Part shown: positions 1 through 9,403 of the stretch, piece by piece
How the letters are laid out: the number at the start of each line of letters is the position of its first letter
Numbering within the stretch: position 1 is the stretch's first letter
NCBI GenBank assembly: GCA_944323945.1
Contig: CALUUL010000003.1
Coordinates: 8,436 to 72,435 of the forward strand
Reading direction: 5' to 3'
DNA: 64,000 nt
Source of the DNA: Candidatus Gastranaerophilales bacterium
GTDB lineage: Bacteria; Cyanobacteriota; Vampirovibrionia; Gastranaerophilales; Gastranaerophilaceae
Position numbers and translations under genes: made by a program
The notes under the pieces: generated by a model
The model's input: the letters and a program-made list of their open reading frames with translations, nothing else
What the model was told of the DNA's origin: nothing
Databases searched by the model: none

Positions 1-935
1 TATATGAATTGCCTAAAGTTCTTAATATTGCTTTGCCTGTTGGTATGCTTTTAGGAACTTTGTTAACTTTCGATAAATTAAGTAAAGATTCAGAAATTAC
101 TGTGATGCGTGGTTCAGGTTTTCCTTTCTTTAGAATTATTGCTTCCGTTATTGTTATAAGTATTTTGGCTATGTGTTTTACTTTTATTATTGCTGCTAAG
201 TATTTACCATATTCTGCTTGTAAATTGAGAGATATTAAAGGTGAAAATAGAGTTTCCCAGTTTGTTTTTCCAGTTAAAAACCAAGATGATTCAATGAATA
301 AAATATTAATTATTTCTAATTTTGATAATAATAATATTAGAGATGTAATTGTCTTGAATTTCTACCAAAAAAACCAAAAAGGTTCAAGTTTACTTTCAAG
401 TATTTTAGTTTCTGACTTTGTAAAGTATAATCATAATGATTGGATTTTGAACGTTGCAAAAAAATATAAAATTTCTGAAGAAGGTATTTTTAAAGAAATT
501 GGTACAGTTAAAAATTTAAAAGTATTGTCTGATAAAAGTGCTGAAAATGCATATAAATTGATGAAATATTCTATATATAGAGATAGAGAACTTACAAATC
601 ATCAGATAGCCGAATATATTAAACTTTTAAAACAAGAAAGAATGGATGATGAATATAGGTTTATGTTAAATAAATATATTCAACGATTTGTTCATTCCTT
701 TATGTGTATTTTATTTGGTATTCTTGGTTGTTTGTTAGGATTTTCTAAACCAAGAGAACAAAAGTTTATTGGAATGCTAATTGCAGTTGGTGTTATTTTT
801 GCATATTATATAACCATTCCTTTCTTTGATTTGCTTGCAGAAAAGGCTGTTTTATCTCCTTGGGTTACTTCAATGATAGCCCCTGTTTGTTCAGTAATTT
901 TAATTGTTATTTTAAAAAGAATAAAGGATTTATAA
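1..935 (+). CDS. LptF/LptG-family LPS export permease (5' partial)
   Basis: This is an inner-membrane permease of the YjgP/YjgQ family, which with LptB drives lipopolysaccharide transport to the outer membrane. The frame is open from base 3, so the start lies outside the window and the TTG at 9 is not a start. The visible protein begins at the second membrane segment (a Pro-rich helix followed by LSKDSEITVMRGSG, the family signature), has a soluble periplasmic middle part and three helices at the C-terminus. The stop overlaps the next ATG (TAATG), so the two genes are probably cotranscribed. A second, complete member lies at 46297-47412. Which is LptF and which LptG cannot be told here. Confidence 0.85.
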   Translation, partial: YELPKVLNIALPVGMLLGTLLTFDKLSKDSEITVMRGSGFPFFRIIASVIVISILAMCFTFIIAAKYLPYSACKLRDIKGENRVSQFVFPVKNQDDSMNKILIISNFDNNNIRDVIVLNFYQKNQKGSSLLSSILVSDFVKYNHNDWILNVAKKYKISEEGIFKEIGTVKNLKVLSDKSAENAYKLMKYSIYRDRELTNHQIAEYIKLLKQERMDDEYRFMLNKYIQRFVHSFMCILFGILGCLLGFSKPREQKFIGMLIAVGVIFAYYITIPFFDLLAEKAVLSPWVTSMIAPVCSVILIVILKRIKDL

Positions 936-1747
936 TGAATTGTAATAGAATTTTATGTATATTGTTGATGATTATTTATTTATTATTTCAACCTGTTATC
1001 TCTTATGCTGCTTGTCCTTATAAAATTGTTAAAGATCCTAAGGGTGTTTATGTAATTCAAGTAAATTCTTCTAAATATAGAACGAAATTAAAGCCAGTTG
1101 TTGTTTCTGATTTAGAAACTAATTTTGATACTTATAAAAGATTACATCCTCGTTTTATCGTTAATGCTGGATTCTTTGATCCTAAAAATCAAAAAACAGT
1201 TTCTTATGTTACTATTGATGGTCAAGTCGTTCTTGACCCGACTCAAAACGAAAATCTTATGAGTAATGCGGCACTTAAGCCTTATATTGATAAAATTTTA
1301 AATCGTTCTGAATTTAGAGTTTTAGAAGATTCAAATGGAAAAATATCATATGATATTTCTCATCATAAAGATATAGTTAAAGATGGTTTTAAGATTAAGC
1401 ATTCAATACAGGCCGGTCCAATGCTTGTACCTGATTTAAAACTCGAAGAAGAATTTTTTATTTTAAAAAGAAATGGAAAAATTATCAGTGAGTCGGCTTC
1501 GTCCTTACAAAGATATGCACGTACTGCTATTGGTATAAAAGATAATAATGTCTATATCTTTATTATAACAAATGATGCACCTATGACTTTACAGGAACTT
1601 GCTGATTATGCAAAAAATATGGGAATGGAAAAAGCTATGGCTTTTGATGGCGGCGGTTCTACTTCTTTTGATTCACAAGAGTTACATATAATCTCTGAAA
1701 AAGATAATCAAGCCAGAAAATTAAAATCATTTCTAATGTTGAAGTGA
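935..1747 (+). CDS. Secreted phosphodiester glycosidase (NAGPA-like)
   Basis: The protein has 270 residues. I chose the ATG at 935, which overlaps the preceding stop, because it gives a clean signal peptide (basic start, hydrophobic core, cut after SYA). The mature part matches the phosphodiester glycosidase / NAGPA fold: VNAGFFDP near residue 70, RYARTAIGI near 190 and the C-terminal [10 protein letters not shown] motif. Known members cleave or bind sugar phosphodiesters at the cell surface in bacteria. The substrate here is unknown. The 3' end overlaps the convergent aroQ by 15 bases. Confidence 0.75.
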   Translation: MNCNRILCILLMIIYLLFQPVISYAACPYKIVKDPKGVYVIQVNSSKYRTKLKPVVVSDLETNFDTYKRLHPRFIVNAGFFDPKNQKTVSYVTIDGQVVLDPTQNENLMSNAALKPYIDKILNRSEFRVLEDSNGKISYDISHHKDIVKDGFKIKHSIQAGPMLVPDLKLEEEFFILKRNGKIISESASSLQRYARTAIGIKDNNVYIFIITNDAPMTLQELADYAKNMGMEKAMAFDGGGSTSFDSQELHIISEKDNQARKLKSFLMLK

Positions 1748-2176
1748 TTTTATGTAATCATAAATAGCAATTAAACCAAGTTTATAACTGTTTACTCCAA
1801 ATCCTGTTATTTGACCGATACATGCAGGAGCTGTTAATGATGTTTTTCTGAATTCTTCTCTTGTATGAATATTCGATATGTGAATTTCAACGGTTGGAAT
1901 TGAAACTGCTAAAATAGCGTCTCTTATTGCAACACTTGTATGTGTATATGCTGCAGGATTCATAACTATACCATTAAATATTTTCTTTGCTTCTTGAATT
2001 TTATTTACTAACTCACCTTCGATATTACTTTGGTAGAATTCTACTTCTACATTAAGTTTTTTAGATTCTTCTTTTATGAATACTTCTATATCTTCCAATG
2101 TTTGAGTACCGTATTTATCGGGTTCTCTTGTTCCTAATAAATTTAAATTTGGTCCATTTAAAAATAATATTTTCAT
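1733..2176 (-). CDS. aroQ: Type II 3-dehydroquinate dehydratase
   Basis: It converts 3-dehydroquinate to 3-dehydroshikimate in the shikimate pathway. The 147 residues are the normal length for the dodecameric type II enzyme. Visible motifs are [17 protein letters not shown] at the N-terminus (with the catalytic Tyr and the lid Arg), [16 protein letters not shown] in the middle and [15 protein letters not shown] with the catalytic His. The start overlaps the dxr stop by four bases (ATGA), so the two are translationally coupled. Confidence 0.96.
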   Translation of the reverse strand: MKILFLNGPNLNLLGTREPDKYGTQTLEDIEVFIKEESKKLNVEVEFYQSNIEGELVNKIQEAKKIFNGIVMNPAAYTHTSVAIRDAILAVSIPTVEIHISNIHTREEFRKTSLTAPACIGQITGFGVNSYKLGLIAIYDYIKSLQH

Positions 2177-3348
2177 TGATTTTCCTCGTATTCTTTTATT
2201 ATTTTTTTTGTTATCTCTCTTACCTTTTCGTCTTCTTCTAATATTTGTTCAAGAGTAGGATTATCAATTGATTTATAATTATCAAAAATTGATTTTGTAA
2301 TTTTGTATATATCTAAGAATTTTATCTTTTTATCTAAAAATGCAAATACCGCTTCTTCATTTGCTGCGTTCATACAAACAGGATATGTTCCGCCCAATTT
2401 CCCTGCTTTAAATGCAAGAGATAATGATGGGAATTTTTCATAATCTGGTTCAAAAAATTCAAGTTTACCCGCTTTAATGAAGTCAAAGCTTTCGGTTTCT
2501 ATTCCTTCAACTCTATCCGGAAAAGTAAGTGCATATTGTATTGGAATATGCATGCTTGGTATGCCAATTTGGGCAATTATGCTTCCATCTACAAATTCTA
2601 CTGCACTGTGTACATAGCTTTGCGGATGTATGACCACTTTAATATCTTCATAATTAAAATTAAAAAGATGGTGAGCTTCTATTACTTCAAGACCTTTATT
2701 CATTAAAGTTGCTGAGTCTACAGTTATTTTCTTGCCCATATTCCATCTTGGATGTGCTAATGCTTTATCTAAATTGGCATTTTGTAATTCTTCTTTGCTT
2801 GATGTTCTGAATGGACCGCCAGATGCTGTTATAATTAAGTTCTTTACATCTTTACCACCATTTATACATTGAAATATTGCTGAATGTTCACTATCTACAG
2901 GTAATATTTTTACATTATTTTCTCTTGCTAATTTCATTACTATATCACCGGCCATAACCAATGTTTCTTTGTTTGCAAGTGCTATATTTTTTCTATGTTT
3001 TATAGCCTCTATTGTAGGTTTTAATCCTATTTTACCTGATACTGCAACTAATAATGTATCTATTTCATTTAAAGTTGCCAGTTCTATTAGCCCTTCGCTT
3101 CCATATAATATTTTTATATTGGGAAATTCTTTTTTTAATTCAACCGAGTCAGTTTCGTTTTTTACAGATACATACTTTGGTGAGAATTTTTTTATTTGAT
3201 CTTTCAATAAATGAATATTGTTTCCTGCAGAAAGAGCTATTATTTCAAATTTCTCAGATAGTTTTTCTGTAACCTCTAAAGCTTGTGTTCCAATTGAACC
3301 TGTTGAACCTAAAATTGCAATTTTTTTTCTCATTCTATGCTCTGCCAT
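2173..3348 (-). CDS. dxr: 1-deoxy-D-xylulose 5-phosphate reductoisomerase
   Basis: It makes 2-C-methylerythritol 4-phosphate from DXP using NADPH, the first committed step of non-mevalonate isoprenoid synthesis. The N-terminus has the dinucleotide loop [13 protein letters not shown]. The metal/substrate site is seen in [11 protein letters not shown] and [16 protein letters not shown]. Length (391) is standard. An in-frame ATG at 3333, just after the manC stop, would give 386 residues beginning [10 protein letters not shown] and is equally plausible. Neither start has a strong Shine-Dalgarno. It sits between manC and aroQ in one minus-strand run. Confidence 0.96.
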   Translation of the reverse strand: MAEHRMRKKIAILGSTGSIGTQALEVTEKLSEKFEIIALSAGNNIHLLKDQIKKFSPKYVSVKNETDSVELKKEFPNIKILYGSEGLIELATLNEIDTLLVAVSGKIGLKPTIEAIKHRKNIALANKETLVMAGDIVMKLARENNVKILPVDSEHSAIFQCINGGKDVKNLIITASGGPFRTSSKEELQNANLDKALAHPRWNMGKKITVDSATLMNKGLEVIEAHHLFNFNYEDIKVVIHPQSYVHSAVEFVDGSIIAQIGIPSMHIPIQYALTFPDRVEGIETESFDFIKAGKLEFFEPDYEKFPSLSLAFKAGKLGGTYPVCMNAANEEAVFAFLDKKIKFLDIYKITKSIFDNYKSIDNPTLEQILEEDEKVREITKKIIKEYEENQ

Positions 3349-4780
3349 ATATGTCTTCTAATCGTTCTATGTCATTCTCATCTAAAATGTCACCTTGTTG
3401 AATTTCCAGTACTTTTAATTGTTCTGTGCCATAGTTCTGCAATGAATGTATTTCTTCAATAGCTATATCAATGCTTTCTCCTGCTTGAAGTTTTACAAAC
3501 TCTTTACCTTTTAGTATTGTCGCTTCTCCTTCAAGTATAATCCAGTGCTCACTTCTATGATGATGAAGCTGTACGCTTAGTTTTGCATTAGGGTTAACAG
3601 TTATACATTTTGTTAAAAATCCATTGCCATTTTCTAAAACTGTATAATAGCCCCACGGTCTATAAACAGTTTTATGAATTTCTTTTTTTGAAGAGTTCTT
3701 TCCGTTTAATTTTTTATAGATATTTTTGATTCCGCCAAGACTTGATTTATCACTAACTAAAATGGCATCTTCTGTTTCTACTACAAATGTGTCTTTTAAT
3801 CCTAATGTTGCTACAATCTTTGATGTTGCGAAGACCATTGAATCTTTGGAATCAATATCTATAACTTTTCCTGATAGGTAGTTCCCGTTTTCATCTTTTT
3901 TTGAAATTTCGTATATTGCATTCCAACTTCCAATATCTTTCCATTCTGTATTTAAGGGTATTGTTACGAGTTTTTTACTCTTTTCCATTAGTGCGTAGTC
4001 TATAGATATATCTGCGATTTTTTCATAATCATTTAATGATATAGATGGAATTGTATTATCTATATTTTTATTTTGAATATTTTTATATATTTCAGGCGAA
4101 TGTTTCTTTAATTCTGAAAAAAATGTTTCTGAATTAAACATATATATACCAGAATTCACAAAAAATTTACCCTTTAAATTTTCTTGCTGTTGTTTTGTTG
4201 TTGGTTTTTCTATAAATTTTATAACTTTTAATGCTGTTGGTTCTATTTCTGAAATTTGTATATTTTTTCTTGTTTTTATATAACCAAAATTTGAATTAAT
4301 TTCATTTGTTTCTGTACCAAAAGCGACAATATAACCAGCCTTTGCAAGACTTATTCCTTTTTCTATCAGTATAGAAAATTGTTCTCTGTTTGTTATTAAT
4401 TGATCTGATGGGACTGTAAGTATTATTGGTGATTCTGATGAATAATTTAATTTATCTTTAATATATTTAACTGCAATTGACATAGCTGGTGCAGTATTTC
4501 TAAAAATTGGTTCTGTAATTATATTGTATTCGTTCTTTCTACAGAATTTGCTTTGTAATACTTTAAGTTGTTCTTTTATTGCTGAAGCATATTTTACGTT
4601 TGTTGTTGTGATAATATTTTTATCATCAATAATATTTGCTATATTTAAAAATGTTTTTTGAAAAAGTGTGTATTCTTCATCAAGTTTAAACATTTGTTTG
4701 GGAAACATTTCTCGTGATACCGGCCATAATCTGCTTCCGGAACCACCTGCCAAAATTATACAATACACAGATGCTACCAT
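3335..4780 (-). CDS. manC: Mannose-1-phosphate guanylyltransferase / mannose-6-phosphate isomerase
   Basis: This two-domain type II enzyme makes GDP-mannose. Residues 1-350 form the nucleotidyltransferase, with LAGGSGSRLWPVSRE near residue 9 and FVEKPT-like FIEKPT near 160. Residues 365-475 form a cupin-fold phosphomannose isomerase domain (RPWGYYTVLE, then QLHHHRSEHWIIL with metal-binding His). The start is supported by GGAGAG seven bases upstream and a TATAAT-type -10 further up. The phosphomannomutase at 34524-36011 would supply its substrate. GDP-mannose presumably feeds surface polysaccharide. Confidence 0.94.
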   Translation of the reverse strand: MVASVYCIILAGGSGSRLWPVSREMFPKQMFKLDEEYTLFQKTFLNIANIIDDKNIITTTNVKYASAIKEQLKVLQSKFCRKNEYNIITEPIFRNTAPAMSIAVKYIKDKLNYSSESPIILTVPSDQLITNREQFSILIEKGISLAKAGYIVAFGTETNEINSNFGYIKTRKNIQISEIEPTALKVIKFIEKPTTKQQQENLKGKFFVNSGIYMFNSETFFSELKKHSPEIYKNIQNKNIDNTIPSISLNDYEKIADISIDYALMEKSKKLVTIPLNTEWKDIGSWNAIYEISKKDENGNYLSGKVIDIDSKDSMVFATSKIVATLGLKDTFVVETEDAILVSDKSSLGGIKNIYKKLNGKNSSKKEIHKTVYRPWGYYTVLENGNGFLTKCITVNPNAKLSVQLHHHRSEHWIILEGEATILKGKEFVKLQAGESIDIAIEEIHSLQNYGTEQLKVLEIQQGDILDENDIERLEDIYGRA

Positions 4781-4867
4781 AACTCTCCTCTATATAGTTA
4801 TTTATTATACAATAAATACTTCAAATATTGAAATTATTAATATCTTTTCTTATTTGTATTCTAATCG

Positions 4868-4880
4868 TATAATCAATTGT
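4868..4880 (+). promoter_or_regulatory. -10 element abutting anmK start (leaderless candidate)
   Basis: TATAAT at 4868-4873 is followed by seven bases and then the anmK ATG, so transcription would begin at or within a base or two of the start codon. There is no Shine-Dalgarno and no clear -35. Confidence 0.5.
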
Positions 4881-6008
4881 ATGAAAAATTATAAAACAAT
4901 AGTTTCGTTAATGTCTGGTACTTCTGTCGATTCAATTGATGCTTGTCTTTTGAATATTTTTGATGATTTATCTTTTGAAATTATTGACAGTTATTCTCTT
5001 GATTATCCTGTTGAAATTAAAAAGAAAATTCTTTCTTTGGCAAATAATATTGGAAATATTAACGATGTTTGTTTTATGAATTTTGTCATCGGTGAATTGT
5101 TTGCTAAGACTGTAAATAATTTATTAAAGAAAACAGGTTTTAACTCTTTTGATGTTGATTTCATTTCTTCACATGGGCAGACTATATATCATATTCCTTT
5201 TGAACAAAAAATTAGTGATGTTTCTACCAAAAGTACTTTACAGATTGGTGATATTTCTGTAATCTCACATAAAACAGGTATAATGACTGTTGGTGATTTT
5301 AGAACAAAAGATATGGCTGCAGGTGGTCAGGGGGCGCCTTTGGTTCCATTTGCTGATAAGATTTTATTCGGTTTAGATAAAAACAGGTTAATTCAAAATA
5401 TTGGCGGAATTTCAAATGTAACTGTTCTATCGAAAAATTGTGATATATTTGCTTTTGATAATGGGCCTGGAAACATGTTAATAGATTATTTTATAAAAAA
5501 ATTATATAATTTACCTTTTGATAAAGATGGTGAAATTGCTTTAAAAGGTAAAATTGATCAAGTTTGGCTTCAAGAATTATTATCAGAAAAATATTATTCT
5601 TTAAAACCGCCGAAAACTACAGGCCGTGAACTGTTCGATAATGAATATGCTGAGAAAATATATAAATCTGCACCAAAAAAAAGAGAAGATATTATTGCGA
5701 CTCTTACTGCTTTAACAGCAAAAGTCATTACAGATTCTTATATTAATTTTGTTTTGCCTAAAACTAATATTGATGAAGTCGTTATTGGTGGTGGCGGTGC
5801 TTATAATAAAACGTTAATATTGTTTATGAAAAATTTTATTCCTAATTTGATAATAAAGACACATGAAGATTTTGGAATTCCTAATAAATTAAAAGAAGCG
5901 GTTGCTTTTGCCTATTTAGGATATTTCACCTTGCAAAAACAACCGAATAATCTTCCATCTTGTACTGGTGCTGATACTAATGTTGTTATGGGAAAAATTT
6001 CATATTAG
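4881..6008 (+). CDS. anmK: Anhydro-N-acetylmuramic acid kinase
   Basis: It phosphorylates 1,6-anhydroMurNAc from peptidoglycan turnover while opening the anhydro ring, giving MurNAc-6-phosphate for recycling. I chose the ATG at 4881 (375 residues), which starts right at the family's N-terminus. Motifs: SLMSGTSVDSIDACLL near residue 8, SSHGQTIYH, VGDFRTKDMAAGGQGAPLVP, NIGGISNVT and AFDNGPGNMLID. The gene is divergent from manC. It appears leaderless, with a -10 seven bases before the ATG. Confidence 0.95.
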   Translation: MKNYKTIVSLMSGTSVDSIDACLLNIFDDLSFEIIDSYSLDYPVEIKKKILSLANNIGNINDVCFMNFVIGELFAKTVNNLLKKTGFNSFDVDFISSHGQTIYHIPFEQKISDVSTKSTLQIGDISVISHKTGIMTVGDFRTKDMAAGGQGAPLVPFADKILFGLDKNRLIQNIGGISNVTVLSKNCDIFAFDNGPGNMLIDYFIKKLYNLPFDKDGEIALKGKIDQVWLQELLSEKYYSLKPPKTTGRELFDNEYAEKIYKSAPKKREDIIATLTALTAKVITDSYINFVLPKTNIDEVVIGGGGAYNKTLILFMKNFIPNLIIKTHEDFGIPNKLKEAVAFAYLGYFTLQKQPNNLPSCTGADTNVVMGKISY

Positions 6009-6037
6009 AATTTATTATTTGTAAGTATAAATTCCAT

Positions 6038-6835
6038 CTATTGCATTATATTATCAAGCCCATATATAAATTCATTATTGTCATAGATATATTTAACTGC
6101 AAGTAAAACTCCAGCCATATAACAAGAACGCTCCATTGTATGATGTGCCAATTTTAGTATTTGACCGGATGAGCCAAATATTACTTCTTGCGAAGCAATA
6201 TATCCTGGCATTCTTACTGAATGAATGTGAATATTTGCTTCGGAATTTCCGCCTCTGGAACCTTTTATTAATTCTGTTTCTGGGCAATTGCCTAATGTAA
6301 AGTCAGAATTTACTTCAGCCATAAGTTGAGCTGTTTTTATAGCTGTACCTGATGGTGCATCTTTTTTTTGATTGTGATGTAATTCAATTATTTCTGCGTT
6401 ATTAAAATATTTTGCTGCTTGTTTTGCAAACATCATAAGTAATACTGCACCTGTTGAAAAATTTGGTGCGATTAAACATCCTGTTTTATTTTCTTTTGTT
6501 AATTTTTCTATTTCTTTTAATTGATTTTCTTTTAACCCTGTTGTTCCGATTACTGATTTTACATTATGTTTTATATAAGTACATACGTGTTCATATATTC
6601 CTGATGGTTGTGTAAAATCAATAATTACATCTGGTTTCTTTGTTTCTATTGCTTTTTCTATATCTGTTTCTATTAAAACATTGCAAGCTTTACCTGTTGC
6701 TGCAAGTCCCGCATCTGTTCCTTCTCCAATAATATCAACGGCCATTACTAATGTTGTTATTTCATCATTTATTACTGCTTTTACAACTTCTTTGCCCATT
6801 TTCCCGAGCGCACCTACTACACCAACTTTTATCAT
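6038..6835 (-). CDS. dapB: 4-hydroxy-tetrahydrodipicolinate reductase
   Basis: This NAD(P)H-dependent step of lysine and diaminopimelate synthesis supplies peptidoglycan precursor. The N-terminal nucleotide loop is VGALGKMGKEV. The catalytic region ELHHNQKKDAPSGTA contains the proton-donor His pair and the Lys. The C-terminal half has the substrate motif RGG...HIHSVRMPGY. Length (265) is normal. It stands alone on the minus strand, convergent with anmK and separated by 29 bases. Confidence 0.95.
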   Translation of the reverse strand: MIKVGVVGALGKMGKEVVKAVINDEITTLVMAVDIIGEGTDAGLAATGKACNVLIETDIEKAIETKKPDVIIDFTQPSGIYEHVCTYIKHNVKSVIGTTGLKENQLKEIEKLTKENKTGCLIAPNFSTGAVLLMMFAKQAAKYFNNAEIIELHHNQKKDAPSGTAIKTAQLMAEVNSDFTLGNCPETELIKGSRGGNSEANIHIHSVRMPGYIASQEVIFGSSGQILKLAHHTMERSCYMAGVLLAVKYIYDNNEFIYGLDNIMQ

Positions 6836-6958
6836 TTTATTTCCTCTCTTTTTACTTCTTTATAATAGCACGCTTTTTTTCTGTTTGTTAAATTTTATTA
6901 TAATTCATTGTTTGATATAGGAAAATATGTTAGGATAATTAAAAACGAGAGGTGAGTA

Positions 6959-7186
6959 ATGAAAAAAAATAATAAAATTTTAATTACTGATTTATATAAT
7001 AAAATTGCTGATATTGGAGTCGATTTGTCAATAATTGCAAGTATTATAAAATTTTTAGATGTTTCTTATTCTGATTCTAATAATTTTTCAAAGTCAGATA
7101 TTCATAATCTGATTATAACTTTAAAAAAAATGATTAATTCAATTCGAATTGATTATTCTGAAATTGAGAAATCATTTGATTTATAA
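6959..7186 (+). CDS. Small hypothetical protein, 75 aa
   Basis: I do not recognise the family. The 75-residue protein is Ile/Asn/Ser rich and predicted mostly helical, with no signal peptide or cysteines. It is supported as a gene by a very good ribosome site (GAGGTGAG just before the ATG) and by its place in a forward pair with the 84-residue gene 62 bases downstream. Confidence 0.6.
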   Translation: MKKNNKILITDLYNKIADIGVDLSIIASIIKFLDVSYSDSNNFSKSDIHNLIITLKKMINSIRIDYSEIEKSFDL

Positions 7187-7248
7187 AAAGGTTGACCTTT
7201 TTGTTTGAATTTATTAATATTTATCTGTATTGATTGTTAGGAGATATT

Positions 7249-7503
7249 ATGTCACAGCCATTTTCATCTGGTCCAATGAAAAAAAGAACTTCTGTTTTAG
7301 TCTTTCTTAAAGGAACTACTGCGCCTTTAGTTTTATATGTTGATAGTCCTATAGATGTTTATGAGGAATTAGCTCAAATATTAAAGCAAAATTCTCCTAC
7401 TCCAAGATTAATTGAAAAAAATACAAACGGTCCTATTAGAAAAGTTTGTATTCTTTCTACCCAAATTTGCGCTGTTGCTTTGCAAGATGAGCAATACTTA
7501 TAA
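7249..7503 (+). CDS. Conserved small hypothetical protein, 84 aa
   Basis: The ATG at 7249 follows AGGAG by five bases, so the upstream in-frame TTG at 7234 is not needed. The protein looks like a compact alpha/beta domain: KRTSVLVFLKG and PLVLYVDSP strands, then a helix and KVCILSTQICAVALQDE strands. No known catalytic motif is seen. Its stop touches the convergent CDF transporter stop. The function is unknown. Confidence 0.65.
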   Translation: MSQPFSSGPMKKRTSVLVFLKGTTAPLVLYVDSPIDVYEELAQILKQNSPTPRLIEKNTNGPIRKVCILSTQICAVALQDEQYL

Positions 7504-8190
7504 TTATTTCATATCCAGTAGAATCTTTGTTGTGTCTTTTATTAGTCCTGCTGCCCATTTTAGTATTAGAATACCTCCAAGTATTCCTATTATTGAATCG
7601 AGACTTGTAATCTGAAAATATTTTCCTGTAAGTAGTGCTATAATTGCTAATACTGATGTTAAAGCATCTGCCAATATATGTAAGTATGCAGCTTTATAAT
7701 TATAGTCTTCATCTGTGTGGTTATGTTCTTTTTTTTCATTTGTTGATTCTTCGTGGCAATGATTATGTTTGCATTCCATTATAAAAATACATACTGCATT
7801 TACTATTAAACCTATAATTGCAACTAAGATTGCATCATCAAAATTAATCTTTAATGGATGTATAAATCTGTCTATAGCTTCAATTATTATCCAAAATCCT
7901 GTTAAACCTAAGAAAATTGAACTTGTGTATCCAGCAAGTGTTTCTATTTTATCTGTTCCATTCTTAAATCTATCTGAATTTGCTAGTTTTCTCGTTAATA
8001 CATATGCTAAAAAGGTTAATGTTAGTGCAAGTGCATGTGTTCCCATATGGTATCCATCTGCCAGTAATGCCATTGAGTTTGTTATATATCCATATAAAAT
8101 TTCGGCAAACATTGCTATAATCGTGAAAATAATTACAATCAATGTTCTTTTTTCGTTTTCTTTACAGATTTCTTCTTTGTGTTCGTGCAT
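7504..8190 (-). CDS. CDF cation efflux transporter, DmeF-like (His-rich loop)
   Basis: This is an inner-membrane cation diffusion facilitator that exports divalent metal by proton exchange. The 228 residues form six membrane segments with no C-terminal cytoplasmic domain. Metal-site residues visible are D45, H48 and H52 in LLADGYHMGTH (segment 2) and H171/D175 in HILADA (segment 5). A His-rich loop (residues 142-158) lies between segments 4 and 5. The DGYHMGTH form resembles the Co/Ni exporter DmeF. It is 16 bases downstream of marR and should be cotranscribed with it. Metal identity (Co, Ni or Zn) is uncertain. Confidence 0.88.
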   Translation of the reverse strand: MHEHKEEICKENEKRTLIVIIFTIIAMFAEILYGYITNSMALLADGYHMGTHALALTLTFLAYVLTRKLANSDRFKNGTDKIETLAGYTSSIFLGLTGFWIIIEAIDRFIHPLKINFDDAILVAIIGLIVNAVCIFIMECKHNHCHEESTNEKKEHNHTDEDYNYKAAYLHILADALTSVLAIIALLTGKYFQITSLDSIIGILGGILILKWAAGLIKDTTKILLDMK

Positions 8191-8206
8191 ATATACCTCT
8201 ATTTAA

Positions 8207-8653
8207 CTATAATCTTTCACTTAAATATTGATTGTAGTTCTCTAAAAATTCTTTTATAATCTTTAATTTTTTTTCTTCTATTTTGTTAAAGTAGTTTAAA
8301 TCTCCTGAACAAAATGAACTGTGTATTTTTTCGTGTTCATTAAATGCAATTTTACCTTGCTGAGTTAAATTGTAGTATATTTCTTTCTTGTTCGATTTAT
8401 CGGTATATGTTTCTATAAACCCTTTATTAATTAACTTTTTTATTATTTTACTTATACCGCCTCGCGTTATATTCAAAAGTTCTGATAATTTTGTTACATT
8501 GGCTCGCTCTATTGTCCCAATGTAATTGATGCAGTGCATTTCAGAAAAACTTAAATCTTTTAATAATTCGCCTGATTTTTCTTTCAAATGTTTATCAATT
8601 TGTTCTTGTTTTCTTGCTATATCTTTTATTAAATCCAGTAATTCTTCGTTCAT
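8207..8653 (-). CDS. MarR-family transcriptional regulator
   Basis: The 148-residue winged-helix regulator shows LTQQGKIAF in the wing region and TRGGISKIIKKLINKGFIETY as the recognition helix. Its start codon lies inside a 38-base palindrome (8651-8688), so it very likely represses itself. It is followed by a CDF metal exporter in the same direction and preceded by another, which suggests control of metal efflux. An acidic/His/Cys N-terminus typical of a dedicated metal sensor is not obvious, so the inducer is unknown. Confidence 0.88.
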   Translation of the reverse strand: MNEELLDLIKDIARKQEQIDKHLKEKSGELLKDLSFSEMHCINYIGTIERANVTKLSELLNITRGGISKIIKKLINKGFIETYTDKSNKKEIYYNLTQQGKIAFNEHEKIHSSFCSGDLNYFNKIEEKKLKIIKEFLENYNQYLSERL

Positions 8654-8688
8654 AATAATATTGTTTCCTTGTCAACAATATTATTATG
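8651..8688. promoter_or_regulatory. Long palindromic operator over marR start
   Basis: A perfect inverted repeat has 15-base arms (CATAATAATATTGTT / AACAATATTATTATG) around the 8-base centre TCCTTGTC. It covers the -10 box, transcription start and start codon of marR (minus strand). Its core TTGTTTCCTTGTCAACAA recurs at 8697-8714. Confidence 0.85.
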
Positions 8689-8716
8689 ACTCTATTTTGT
8701 TTCCTTGTCAACAAAA
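8683..8716 (-). promoter_or_regulatory. marR-CDF promoter with second operator copy
   Basis: On the minus strand TTGACA (8711-8706) and CATAAT (8688-8683) are 17 bases apart, a near-consensus sigma-70 promoter. The -35 box lies in a second copy of the 18-base operator core (8697-8714), whose arms TTTTGTT/AACAAAA extend it to 8695-8716. The two copies are 36 bases apart. Confidence 0.8.
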
Positions 8717-8727
8717 AATAAGAAATG

Positions 8728-9402
8728 TTAAATAGTTTTCATATCAATAAGAATTTTTACTGTATTTTTTATTAATTTGAATGCCCAAATTATAATTAAA
8801 ACAGCACCTAAAATGCCTGTTAGTGCATCTAAATGTATGCAATTGAACATTTTGCCAAAGAAGAGTGCCAAAATTGTCAAAATTGAAATTAAAACATCTG
8901 AAAGTATATGTAGGTATGCTGCAAGATAATTGTAATCTTTATTTCTGTATTTTTTATGTTTATGTCGTTGAAATTTTCCTTCCATAATTGCAACGCAAAT
9001 AAAATTAATTATTAGTGCAAAAATTGACGCATAAATTGCTTCTGTAAACTTAATTTGTTCAGGATGAAAAAATCTTTCTGCTGATTCAATAAATATATGA
9101 ATACCTGCAAATGTTAACATTATTGCACTTGTGTATCCACCTAAAACACCTATTTTGTCAGTTCCATTTTCAAATAAAGGAGAATCTTTTAGTTTTCTTG
9201 ATATAACATATACAATGTATGTAAGACCAAGTGTTACAACATGCATTCCCATATGATAACCTTCTGCTAATAGAGACATTGATTGGGTTATATATCCGAA
9301 AACAATTTCTCCTATCATTGCAAAAATAGTTAATAATACTATAATTAGAATATTTTTTTCTTTTCGTAATCTTATAAGATATTCAAGTCTTTTTTCGTGC
9401 AT
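8728..9402 (-). CDS. CDF cation efflux transporter, DmeF-like (second copy)
   Basis: This is a paralogue of the 7504-8190 exporter, also six membrane segments without a C-terminal domain. I chose the ATG at 9402 (224 residues), just after the kdsB stop, because the further in-frame start is a TTG inside kdsB. The segment-2 site reads LLAEGYHMGMH: Glu47 replaces the Asp of the other copy, while H50 and H54 remain. Segment 5 keeps HILSD. The inter-helix loop is Lys/Arg rich rather than His rich. Different metal preference is therefore likely. It ends the acc-prmA-kdsB run and abuts the MarR operator. Confidence 0.86.
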   Translation of the reverse strand: MHEKRLEYLIRLRKEKNILIIVLLTIFAMIGEIVFGYITQSMSLLAEGYHMGMHVVTLGLTYIVYVISRKLKDSPLFENGTDKIGVLGGYTSAIMLTFAGIHIFIESAERFFHPEQIKFTEAIYASIFALIINFICVAIMEGKFQRHKHKKYRNKDYNYLAAYLHILSDVLISILTILALFFGKMFNCIHLDALTGILGAVLIIIWAFKLIKNTVKILIDMKTI

Positions 9403-9403
9403 T

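Noticed and set aside
860..934. 25-codon extension of the phosphodiester glycosidase
   Set aside because: It lies inside the lptF/G gene in another frame and hides the signal peptide that begins at 935.
4668..4880. 71-codon N-terminal extension of anmK
   Set aside because: It runs antisense through manC and the promoter; the kinase family starts at the ATG at 4881.
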